Part shown: piece after piece, positions 10,301 to 17,982 of the stretch | How positions within the stretch are numbered: position 1 is the stretch's first letter | How the letters are laid out: each line of letters starts with the position of its first letter | From: Pseudobacter sp. | GTDB taxonomy: Bacteria; Bacteroidota; Bacteroidia; Chitinophagales; Chitinophagaceae | Length of the DNA stretch: 64,000 bases | Assembly: GCA_017849455.1 (NCBI GenBank) | Contig: JAFIGX010000026.1 | Location: 1-64,000 of the forward strand | Direction of reading: 5' to 3' | The notes under the pieces: model-generated | Databases searched by the model: none | What the model saw: only the letters and a program-made list of their open reading frames with translations | Told to the model about the DNA's origin: nothing | Position numbers and translations under genes: made by a program

Positions 10301-10731
10301 CCACTGGTACTAAGTGTTATGATCTGAGTAAAGGGAGTATTACCACCGGGATCAGTATACAGAAGCCTTTGATCATTTCGGCCTGGACAAAAGGTAATCA
10401 GTTGGTGGTCACAATTCCGGGCCAGCTTACTCCTGCAAGAACGGGGCCAGTCATCAATGGCTGGACATATTATGAGTTTGAAGTAGCGGATGCAAGCCAG
10501 ATCAGTACAATTACTATTTCAGGTAATGGGTTGATAGATGAGGTAAGGCTCTATCCCCGGAATGCCAGGATTACAACATTTACCTATGATCCTGGTATTG
10601 GGAAGACCTCAGAATCGGATAAGACCGGCCGCAGTATTTATTATGAGTATGATGACCTGGGAAGACTTGTACAGGTGCGCGATCAATACAGGAACCTGAT
10701 CAAGGCGTATCAATATAATTATAAACAATAA
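7330..10731 (+). CDS. Large secreted Rhs-associated YD-repeat protein (first half of pair)
   Basis: An 1133-residue protein with a signal peptide (about 1-18, ending SFGQ). The N-terminus (NLQTGAAQAFFPLFEH, GTSISLQYIYGNGLKV) matches large Bacteroidota proteins usually encoded just upstream of Rhs-core proteins. It is rich in beta strands with repeated YxYxxDG and tyrosine-rich motifs. The last 30 residues contain a true YD repeat (YYEYDDLGRLVQV). It lacks the Rhs core signature and any toxin tail. The next gene begins 11 bases downstream, so the two are almost certainly co-transcribed and may build one YD-repeat shell from two polypeptides. Export is probably Sec-dependent; no Hcp, VgrG or PAAR features are visible. 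Confidence 0.75.
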   Translation: MRQWLLCLTLIWYNISFGQVNLQTGAAQAFFPLFEHSDSKNRLGTSISLQYIYGNGLKVNEPASNVGTGWLLQAGGFISRIQHGEPDDQRMATLPSQPDDIVSGPATYQYQTGYMYSPTLPQNSMNPIASFVPVFPKNFASNYKILLDDREQDIYAFQFNGRSGQFVIGKNKEPQFILDSKLKITFEEQNMTSSRIRTWISSFTITDEEGIQYKFSELELTELFKYQPSGATVSNFKVFTANVPGSSDVNLIVSKWFLTEIKNPLTNAKITFNYNLYSIDMEGAKQASSQTSQNGSTSKQVLVQKVRMQSKRLSSILLPDNYKVNFNYWSDNRMDLPGDNPLKEINVLYNNSIISGYRFNYGYIVTNEIKPLNFQPQFSWQLRAARLCLTDFRKIGRNGATLPPCTFTYNIPTLASMNYVPHVFTVMTDHWGYYSPNTNSISESSDGYPVGTLQDKNFTFSTLWAQFGILNKIQYPEGGSLEFEYEGNQAENSPYANKYAGGIRVKRVIQYDGVSHTNDIIKHYKYLKADGVSSSAWGFEVARYTDSKVFRQYKVSGSSEIGYNQADLAVNFLKSFVTSQFQAMGAMGASAVLNGNAIGGYEVIIIYILNELLDILFGENFKDYTVSIITNDNMNLANPLPMQYSRVEVIDAIYNSSGVYTGTNGSAVYEFTSDQFVAPRLPASLAAPYSAAQQRYGYWVYGLPQVITWLNASGQPVRKVENFYNPVIREINNNNFVSRSWYVNTQVAAGYTSAFTVTQSSFLNSQSFYPLQGRTELTKSVETFYNSNGGSTNTETLYTYSPENFQVRSVSVKDSKGDISGTTTYYVSDYNIPGSVISNMKMANIMLAPVSMNSWKKFGVDNDRKLIKSVVTEYMQVENGDIRPTQVFSSQLTAPLDNSIANEGNFSPTNFKNYTYLKPLTATSFNQGNPVQQIINSGFSIKSAIYDYNARLKVAEIDNASVSEVRYTSFEADGNGGWSFSPGNIVAEPCPTGTKCYDLSKGSITTGISIQKPLIISAWTKGNQLVVTIPGQLTPARTGPVINGWTYYEFEVADASQISTITISGNGLIDEVRLYPRNARITTFTYDPGIGKTSESDKTGRSIYYEYDDLGRLVQVRDQYRNLIKAYQYNYKQ

Positions 10732-10742
10732 CCTAGTCCTAT

Positions 10743-13700
10743 ATGCGACTTCTGGTAACTGTATTTTGCATATTTTTTGCCACCAAATCTTTTTCTCAAA
10801 TAGGAATACAGGGCCCGCCTGTCGTTCAACGCGGATCGTATGAAACTTATGAAGCCGTTGGGGCTCCTTCCGGGGCATTGATACAGTGGTTTGTATCGGG
10901 CGGCACGATCCAGACTTCGGGGCCTAACGGGTGTATTGTGCATTGGAATGAAGAGTATGGTATTGGAGAGATATCCGTTTCCGAAGATATCAACGGAGGC
11001 ATGGCCACTTTGCAGGTCATGATAGGAGGGCCATTTGTATCTCCACAAAATCAAATACTGAGTTTTGGTGAAAACCCTCAACAGTTCTGTGTCACATTAG
11101 TAGGACAGGGGACCTTCCAGTGGCAAATATTAACTGCACCCAACACCTGGTCGAATATTCAGTCGGCTAATCAGCAATGCTATCTACCTCCCATGCCCAC
11201 TATGGGCAACCCGGCCACCTATAGATGTGTAGTGGTGATTAATAGTGTTACCTATTATACGAATGAAGCATCAGTAGAGAAAAGGGTACTGGATCCTGGA
11301 AGTCTTACCCTGGCACAACCAGTCGCGTACAATTCCGCACCTGTCATCAACCAGGGGCCTGCTACAGGAGGTGAATGTGCCCCGGTATCTTATCAATATA
11401 CCTGGGAACAGTCAGTAGAAAGCGGGCCCTGGGTGCCGGTCGGAAATACAGTCCTTTATCCTTCCAATGCTCCCATAATAATTGGAAACACATTGGTGAG
11501 AAGGAAGATCATTTGTGGCAGCGAAACAAAATACACAAATGTAATTTCCATAAGCCCGACTTACACAAGCGTGGATGCAGAAAACCGGAATTACATCAGA
11601 ACCTATACGGTATTCACACGCGATATTCAATCCTGGTTTCAGGCTGATCAACTGGAATCCGGCAAAAAATTACAGGAAACAACCTACTTCGATGGGTTGG
11701 GAAGAACCATCCAGTTCGTAAGCAAGGAAACAAGCACTGCATCGAATAACACCTTGCAGGACCTGGTATCATTCCTTCAATACGATAACCTGGGAAGGAG
11801 CACCCAACAATATCTTCCATACCCTACCGGTGGCGATCCCGGTAAATTCAAGACTTCCACCAACGATCAGACGACATTTTATACTGCCAATTACAATGAA
11901 ACCAACCCCTGGGGAAGAACAGACCTGGAAAATAGCCCGCTGAACCGCATCATGAAAGAAGTATCACCAGGCAGCCACAGGCTGACCAACAATATTGGTA
12001 CTTCGTTCATCTATGACTTCAATGATGGGAACAATATCAGTGAGAAGGTTCACGTATGGCGAATAGGTTATGTACCAGGAGCCTTGCCCGCAGGATCGGC
12101 ACTCGATATATATCAGGCAGGATCGCTTCTAAAAACTGTTATTACTGACGAACGTGGAAAGAAAGTAGTCGAATATAAAGATCGAGTGGGTAACTCCATA
12201 CTGAAGAAAGTACAGCTCAAAGAATCAGGAGCAGGTCTTACAGATGAGCATGACGGATGGTTATGTACCTATTATGTATATGATGATTTTAACAGGCTGA
12301 GATTCGTGATCACACCGAAGGCGGTAGCCTATCTCGATACACATAACTGGACAATCAACCAGGCCATTGCTGATGAGCTTTGTTTTTATTATGAGTATGA
12401 TGGCAAAGGACGCCTGATCGTGAAAAAAACACCTGGTGTTTCCAAATTAAATATGGTATATGACCAGCGGGACAGAGTTGTTTTCGAACAGGATGGCAAC
12501 CAGGCTGCCAGGGCACAGAGAGAATGGCTGGTGCACTTTTACGACGACCTGAACCGGCCGGTTTCAACCGGGATATACAAAACTCAAAAGAGCCGTGATC
12601 AGCTACAAGCGGATATTGATCTGGCTGCAATTTCTACCAGTTTCACGATCCCTCGTGGTGCTGCCATTGTCGATTTGGAGATTTCCACAAGACCGGCCAT
12701 CAATCCTCCTTCCCGCTATGCAGCAACCAACAGTATTGAATTTTTGGCGGAGTTTACCAGTAATGAGAATGATGATTTTGTAGCCGAGATCGATCCATTC
12801 GCTTCAGAATCGGCACAAGCCATTCCTGTTGTGGTCAATGCTACATTGCCCGTGAATACCAATGATCCATCCATATTTACTGCACTGACCTATCAATATT
12901 ACGACAACTATAGTTTTACCGGGGCCAAATCGTTTGATAACAATTATAACAACCTGGAGGCATATCCATCCACCAGTCCTGATGTAGAGGCGATCGTTCT
13001 ATCCAAAAGAACAACAGGCATGCCTACCGGCTCCAAAGTAAGGGTACTGGGAACCGAAACATTTTTGCTTTCTACCATTTACTACGATGAAAATGGACGT
13101 ATCCTTCAGGCACTGGGAGAGAATCATAAAGGAGGGACCGATATAGAGACCAATCAATACCATTTTGATGGTCGTATCCTGAGCCGGTATACAAAACATT
13201 CAGCAAACAATAGCATTTTCAATGGTTTTGGCATTCTAACGAAGAATAGTTACGACAGACTGGGCCATTTGACCACTTTGCAAAAAAAATATGGCAATGC
13301 TGGTTTCAAAACGATTGCTGCGTATGCGTATGACGAATTCGGTAGATTAAAGAGCAGAAAGATTGGTCAAAAGCCAAACGCTGTCAATGCCCCCCTGGAA
13401 ACCCTGCAATATACGTACAATGCAATGGGGCTATTGACGGGCATTAACAAGGATTATGCATTATCCGCTAACAATGCCGATCAATGGAATAATTTTTTTG
13501 GATTGCACCTGGGGTACGAAAACTTCGAGAATCGCTTTGCCAATGCACGGTTCGACAAGTTGGTGACAGGGTTGATATGGAAGACCCAAGGCGACAATAC
13601 ACCCAGGAAATATGATTTTGGATATGATAATGCAGGCAGGTTTATTAGTGCGGATTTCAATCAAAAAAGTAAACCATCTGAAACGACCTGGGCAAATGCA

Positions 13701-16211
13701 AAAATGGATTTTTCAGAATCGAATATTCTATACGATGAGAATGGTAATATCAGGCAGTTATATCGAAAAGGGGTGATTCCCGGTAATAATAGTGCTTTGT
13801 ATATCGACAAACTCTCTTACACCTATAAACAATCGAATGGAGGGGAATGGACAAACCAATTGCTGAAGGTTTTTGATGACAATCCAGGCCTTGGTGCGTC
13901 GAACAATGGTAAGCTTGGCGATTTTAAGGATGAAGTATACAACAGTAATACAGACGACTACACGTATGATGCCAACGGAAACCTTGTTACAGATAACAAT
14001 AAAAAGATCCGTGATGGCGCAAATCAGGGAATAACCTATAACTATCTCAACAAACCCGAGAAAATAATACTGGAGAACAAGAGTACTGTTGAGTTCACCT
14101 ACGATGCTGCGGGAACCAAGCTGGCCAAAAAAGTAACACCGGCAGGAGGTACGGCAAGGACCACCTATTATATCGGGGAATTTATTTACCAGGAAAATGA
14201 TTTGCAATTCATCCTGCATGAAGAAGGACGGGTCAGGATCATGATGCCGGTAAGCAGTACTTCACCTATGGGCGCCAGTGCAATGACTATCAACGGTAAT
14301 GTGCAATTGGTTTCTGGTAAATGGGGAGTATTCGATTATTTCATAAAGGACCATCTCGAAAGCGTGCGGATGGTAATTACGGAGGAGGAGCATAAGGAAT
14401 TTTTTACCGCTTCGATGGAAACGGCTGCAGCTACGGAGGAGGAGCCCCTTTTCGGAAAAGTGGATAATAACGGCAACCCGCTGCACCCCGGGAATGAATT
14501 ATACGACACCCGCTTCGCAAAACCCTCTACCTGGAGCAGTAACAGCTCTGCGTGGGTAAGCAAATTATTTACCACAGGTGCTTCCAATACCAGGAGTATT
14601 GGCCCGAATGTATTGTTGAAGGTCATGAGTGGGGACTACCTACATGCGACCACGAAATACTACTATGATGTACCTTCTGCCCCATTTAGCGACCGGAATG
14701 TTTTGTCTACTCTTGTGAACAGTATTTTTGGAGGTCTATCCGGCAGTTCCATAAATCCCATCATAAAAGATGGGGCGACCTCGATACAGAATACCCTGCA
14801 GGACCCCAATGCAAGTCCTTTGTTACCATTTTTGAATAATCGTCCTGCTCCGGGAACTAACCGTCCCAAAGCCTACCTGAATTATGTTTTCTTCGACGAG
14901 AATTTTAATTTTGTAGAAGAGGGGAGTGGGGCAAAACCTGTCGATGGTCAACAAAACGATTATAATATCACACAGCCCAATATCAGGGTGCCTAGGAATG
15001 GGTATGTGTTCGTTTACCTGAGTAATGAAAGTGACTGGCCGGTATATTTTGATGATTTCAAGGTCACGCATGAGCGAGGGGCCATTATCGAGGAATCACA
15101 TTGTTATCCTCATGGCCTAAAGATAGCAGGCATCAGCAGCAGGGCATTCAATAAGCTGGATAACAAGTATGGATTTCAGGGCTCATACAGTGAAGAAGAA
15201 GAGGAAAGTGGTTATGACGAGTTCGAGTTAAGGATGTATGATGCCCAGATTGGAAGGTGGATCCAACCTGATCCGTATGATGAGTTTGCGAGCCCGTATT
15301 TGGGAATGGGGAATGATCCGGTGAATTTTTCGGATCCAAGCGGGGGAAGAATTTTTGATTTTGGAGTGCTGGGGAATATTACGGGAAGTGTCCTGGGTGA
15401 CCGGTTATTGGCCGCAGGTGCAGGCGCTTTGGCAGGTTTTGGTATCGACAAACTCACGGGCGGTAGTGGTGTTTGGGGCGCAGCTATAGGTGCAGGGGTA
15501 GGCTTTGGGGTTACATTTATACCTCCGATTGATTTTGGAGGGATTGGAGGAGCATTGAAAGATGTAGCACCAGTTTTAGCAATACAAGGAGCAAGCATCT
15601 ATGTCAGATACGCAAGTTATAGCAGTGATGATGAATGGAAGCCATTCTATAAGTCAGATTTAATAACTTATACTCAATTGAAAGGAATAAATCCTACAGA
15701 AAATAACTTAGGAGAGCAGTTTGAAAACATATTTGAGGAATACATGACAACGAACCACCCTGTTCAAGCTAAAGCAATGAATTTTAGGCGAGCAGACAGA
15801 GTATGGACTGAGGGTACAGGTAGAAACTCTAAACCAGATTTTGTTTCTGATGATTTTTATGACCAACGTGGACATTGCTGGGTTTGCCCCAAAAAGGAAA
15901 AATTGGTAAGTGAAGGGAGTGGTTATGAGATAAAGCAAAATAATGGAAGGGGTATATATCTTTCGTCTAATAATGACCAAATTAAAGGGCATATTGATAA
16001 TCTAGCTGTAAAGCATGCTAAGGATGTTGCCACAGGGAACTATAACCCATCGCTTACCTTAATAACAACTTATGATGTTAACTGGTCACCTTCTATAACA
16101 AGATATGCAGGAATGCAAGGGGTGCAATACACACATAGGCGAGCGATGTATAAAATAGTCAACAGGAAATATCAATTTAAATTTGTAGGCTTTGGCTTTT
16201 CCCGTTTGTAA
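10743..16211 (+). CDS. Rhs repeat protein with DUF6443 region and candidate C-terminal nuclease toxin
   Basis: An 1822-residue protein. A signal peptide (about 1-18) is followed by Ig-like segments (about 20-270), a DUF6443-like region (from RNYIRTYTVF, about 281), many YD repeats (YDxxGR, YDANGN) and the Rhs core near 1493-1534 (ELRMYDAQIGRWIQPDPYDE, then YLGMGNDP, then DPSGG). After the core a glycine/alanine-rich hydrophobic stretch (about 1545-1597) leads to a tail from about 1650. The tail contains P1698-D1699, C1712-x2-C1715 and E1729-x-K1731 (YEIKQ), together a PD-(D/E)XK-like pattern, with acidic helix GEQFENIFEEY before it. This suggests a DNase/RNase-type polymorphic toxin. The tail is much more AT-rich than the core. 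The fold assignment is inference from motifs; the Rhs assignment is firm. Confidence 0.85.
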   Translation: MRLLVTVFCIFFATKSFSQIGIQGPPVVQRGSYETYEAVGAPSGALIQWFVSGGTIQTSGPNGCIVHWNEEYGIGEISVSEDINGGMATLQVMIGGPFVSPQNQILSFGENPQQFCVTLVGQGTFQWQILTAPNTWSNIQSANQQCYLPPMPTMGNPATYRCVVVINSVTYYTNEASVEKRVLDPGSLTLAQPVAYNSAPVINQGPATGGECAPVSYQYTWEQSVESGPWVPVGNTVLYPSNAPIIIGNTLVRRKIICGSETKYTNVISISPTYTSVDAENRNYIRTYTVFTRDIQSWFQADQLESGKKLQETTYFDGLGRTIQFVSKETSTASNNTLQDLVSFLQYDNLGRSTQQYLPYPTGGDPGKFKTSTNDQTTFYTANYNETNPWGRTDLENSPLNRIMKEVSPGSHRLTNNIGTSFIYDFNDGNNISEKVHVWRIGYVPGALPAGSALDIYQAGSLLKTVITDERGKKVVEYKDRVGNSILKKVQLKESGAGLTDEHDGWLCTYYVYDDFNRLRFVITPKAVAYLDTHNWTINQAIADELCFYYEYDGKGRLIVKKTPGVSKLNMVYDQRDRVVFEQDGNQAARAQREWLVHFYDDLNRPVSTGIYKTQKSRDQLQADIDLAAISTSFTIPRGAAIVDLEISTRPAINPPSRYAATNSIEFLAEFTSNENDDFVAEIDPFASESAQAIPVVVNATLPVNTNDPSIFTALTYQYYDNYSFTGAKSFDNNYNNLEAYPSTSPDVEAIVLSKRTTGMPTGSKVRVLGTETFLLSTIYYDENGRILQALGENHKGGTDIETNQYHFDGRILSRYTKHSANNSIFNGFGILTKNSYDRLGHLTTLQKKYGNAGFKTIAAYAYDEFGRLKSRKIGQKPNAVNAPLETLQYTYNAMGLLTGINKDYALSANNADQWNNFFGLHLGYENFENRFANARFDKLVTGLIWKTQGDNTPRKYDFGYDNAGRFISADFNQKSKPSETTWANAKMDFSESNILYDENGNIRQLYRKGVIPGNNSALYIDKLSYTYKQSNGGEWTNQLLKVFDDNPGLGASNNGKLGDFKDEVYNSNTDDYTYDANGNLVTDNNKKIRDGANQGITYNYLNKPEKIILENKSTVEFTYDAAGTKLAKKVTPAGGTARTTYYIGEFIYQENDLQFILHEEGRVRIMMPVSSTSPMGASAMTINGNVQLVSGKWGVFDYFIKDHLESVRMVITEEEHKEFFTASMETAAATEEEPLFGKVDNNGNPLHPGNELYDTRFAKPSTWSSNSSAWVSKLFTTGASNTRSIGPNVLLKVMSGDYLHATTKYYYDVPSAPFSDRNVLSTLVNSIFGGLSGSSINPIIKDGATSIQNTLQDPNASPLLPFLNNRPAPGTNRPKAYLNYVFFDENFNFVEEGSGAKPVDGQQNDYNITQPNIRVPRNGYVFVYLSNESDWPVYFDDFKVTHERGAIIEESHCYPHGLKIAGISSRAFNKLDNKYGFQGSYSEEEEESGYDEFELRMYDAQIGRWIQPDPYDEFASPYLGMGNDPVNFSDPSGGRIFDFGVLGNITGSVLGDRLLAAGAGALAGFGIDKLTGGSGVWGAAIGAGVGFGVTFIPPIDFGGIGGALKDVAPVLAIQGASIYVRYASYSSDDEWKPFYKSDLITYTQLKGINPTENNLGEQFENIFEEYMTTNHPVQAKAMNFRRADRVWTEGTGRNSKPDFVSDDFYDQRGHCWVCPKKEKLVSEGSGYEIKQNNGRGIYLSSNNDQIKGHIDNLAVKHAKDVATGNYNPSLTLITTYDVNWSPSITRYAGMQGVQYTHRRAMYKIVNRKYQFKFVGFGFSRL

Positions 16212-16236
16212 AAGATAACCTTTTATGCTATAAATT

Positions 16237-16839
16237 ATGTATCGTACTTTTATACTAATCACAACTTTTATTAACCCTGTAATTGCTATGTCTCAAACCA
16301 TAACGTTCAATAAAACTGTTCAACAATTGTATTTTGGTGTAGATGTCAAGAATGTATCTACAGATACTATTATTAATGAATTTAAACAAGTTGCTTATGG
16401 TTATCATGGACACAAAGGAGTGTCATCGTTATCTGTGAACTTAGATGTGAATATGAGCGGGAATGCAAAAAAGGTTTCTCATATCTTTAATTTCATTAAA
16501 AGCCCTCTGCCTAATATGGTTGTTGATTCAGGATATATCAAGGTTGATATAGGTGAGGTTGAGAATTGTAAGAAAATTATCGATATTGATTGGTGTTTTC
16601 AGTTTGTCAATAAAGCTGATGCTGAAAGGTTTTTCGAAGAGTTGAAGAATCTTTTTTCACCCTTATCTACAAAACAAAAGATTGGTGAGGATGAATTAAA
16701 CTCAGGACTTTATGCAGAGTTCTCTACTAGAAAGGAGCATGTTGCCGGAATAAGAGATGTTACTTTCTTTTTTGGTAAATCAGTTGTTGCAAATAAGTAT
16801 GAAGTCAGGTTTATTCCTTATAACGAGTTCGTAGAATAG
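16237..16839 (+). CDS. Small exported protein, candidate immunity protein to the Rhs tail
   Basis: A 200-residue protein of no recognised family. The N-terminus looks like a signal peptide: a short MYRT lead, hydrophobic FILITTFINPVIA, and possible cleavage after AMS. The rest is mixed alpha/beta with a charged helix (KADAERFFEELKNLF, about 127-141). It lies 25 bases after the Rhs toxin tail on the same strand and has the same low GC; one 60-base block (16321-16380) has 16 G/C. This is the expected place and composition for a cognate immunity gene. An exported immunity protein would be unusual for a nuclease, so a periplasmic or accessory role is also possible. Function is inferred from context only. 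Confidence 0.5.
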   Translation: MYRTFILITTFINPVIAMSQTITFNKTVQQLYFGVDVKNVSTDTIINEFKQVAYGYHGHKGVSSLSVNLDVNMSGNAKKVSHIFNFIKSPLPNMVVDSGYIKVDIGEVENCKKIIDIDWCFQFVNKADAERFFEELKNLFSPLSTKQKIGEDELNSGLYAEFSTRKEHVAGIRDVTFFFGKSVVANKYEVRFIPYNEFVE

Positions 16840-17085
16840 AAGATGAGTTAGCTGGTTGAATTTTTTATGCTGCGTATAATCTTTGCGGCATTTTTGCTAT
16901 GCATCAGATACTTTTTTAGAGTAAGAAAAATGGCAAAAAAGATATTGTATAGAATGATTATGTATATAATATACAGTGTGCCGACATGGAATGCCAGACC
17001 ATTTCAGGGAATTGCAGCTAAGCAGAATTCCCCCTCTCCCCACCCATTTTCCAGATTTTCCCTACTTTAGCATCCTGCTTTTGAA
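16840..17085 (+). other. AT-rich intergenic region before the sigma factor
   Basis: I see no convincing gene. A 67-codon frame (16867-17070) has a hydrophobic start but a low-complexity, unstructured end and no domain. The sequence is AT-rich up to about 16980, then becomes C-rich. TACTTTAG about 30 bases before the sigma-factor ATG resembles a weak -7 box and could be its promoter. Confidence 0.3.
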
Positions 17086-17655
17086 ATGACTGCGGGATAC
17101 AACTCATACAACGATGCTACACTGGTACAATTGATGTCCGGAGGAGACGACCATGCATTCAGGGAAATTTATGATCGCTACTGGGAAAAGCTTTTATACG
17201 TAGCGGGCATCAAATGCCGAAATCTGGGCATTGCCGAGGAGATCGTGCAGGATATTTTCCTGGACCTCTGGAACCGCCGGGCAGTATTGAAGATTACCGG
17301 CACGCTGGAAGGCTACCTGGCTGTCAGTGTCAAATACCGGGTGATCAATGCGCAGGTAAAGATGAAAAAAGCGCTGGATTATCAAAGACATGCCGGCCAT
17401 ACTTCAGACAGCAATGAAAATATGACTGAACGACGGCTTAGCTTCCAGGAATTACAGGGCCGCCTGGAACAACTGGTCAATCAGCTCCCTGAAAAATGCC
17501 GGATCACTTATCAACTGGCCAGGGAAGAAGGGCTGTCGAAAAAAGAAATAGCCTCACGCCTTCGAATAACCGAAAAGGGAGTCGAAGCCAACCTCTCAAG
17601 GGCCTTGAAATCTTTACGGGTGAACCTCAAACATTATCTTTCTGTTTTCTTTTGA
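17086..17655 (+). CDS. ECF-type RNA polymerase sigma-70 factor
   Basis: A 189-residue sigma factor of the FecI-like group common in Bacteroidota. Region 2 lies at about 26-92 (AFREIYDRYWEKLLYVA ... IVQDIFLDLWNRR). Region 4 is at about 125-180, with the helix-turn-helix LSKKEIASRLRITEKGVEANLSRAL split around a turn. Such factors are held inactive by a membrane FecR and released when a TonB-linked receptor senses its ligand. The FecR gene follows after 327 bases, then SusC with an STN domain. The expected target is the susC operon. Confidence 0.93.
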   Translation: MTAGYNSYNDATLVQLMSGGDDHAFREIYDRYWEKLLYVAGIKCRNLGIAEEIVQDIFLDLWNRRAVLKITGTLEGYLAVSVKYRVINAQVKMKKALDYQRHAGHTSDSNENMTERRLSFQELQGRLEQLVNQLPEKCRITYQLAREEGLSKKEIASRLRITEKGVEANLSRALKSLRVNLKHYLSVFF

Positions 17656-17982
17656 TCATGCTGTTCTTACTTCTATAATTGCTGTAACGCCATTCCGTTA
17701 ATCGAGAGTTTATTCGATTACAAAAACAGGTACCGGCCAGGTCAAACGTATTGAAGGCAAAGGAACCGTGCCATCAGTTTATTTAATGCACCACTGCCTT
17801 ACCCAGAGCCGGGTTCGAGATGGGAGGATTATTGTATTTTATTGATTATTAACATATTGCGACCATATTTTGCATCTTCTCTTGCTATGCCTCCTATCCC
17901 CCGCATTTTTTCTTCAAAGAATATTTTTCTTTCCATGTAGGGTTTTTGAAACTTTTCTTGACAGTATAGTAACGATAATTCT
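17656..17982 (+). promoter_or_regulatory. 327-base spacer between sigma factor and FecR genes
   Basis: No open reading frame of note. TTG (17842-17844) and TATTTTG (17866-17872), 21 bases apart, form a weak housekeeping-type promoter candidate. Closer to fecR, a run of TTTTTGAAAC and CTTGACAG words (about 17943-17965) might be the ECF-factor promoter, but I cannot confirm a consensus. No convincing terminator hairpin was found after the sigma gene. Confidence 0.3.

Noticed and set aside
10743..16211. Type VI secretion effector interpretation of the Rhs protein
   Set aside because: No PAAR, VgrG or Hcp gene or domain is near, and the protein has a Sec-type signal peptide.
16867..17070. A 67-codon plus-strand frame between the candidate immunity gene and the sigma factor
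   Set aside because: The end is low-complexity (NSPSPHPFSRFSLL), no domain is visible, and it overlaps the likely promoter region of the sigma gene.
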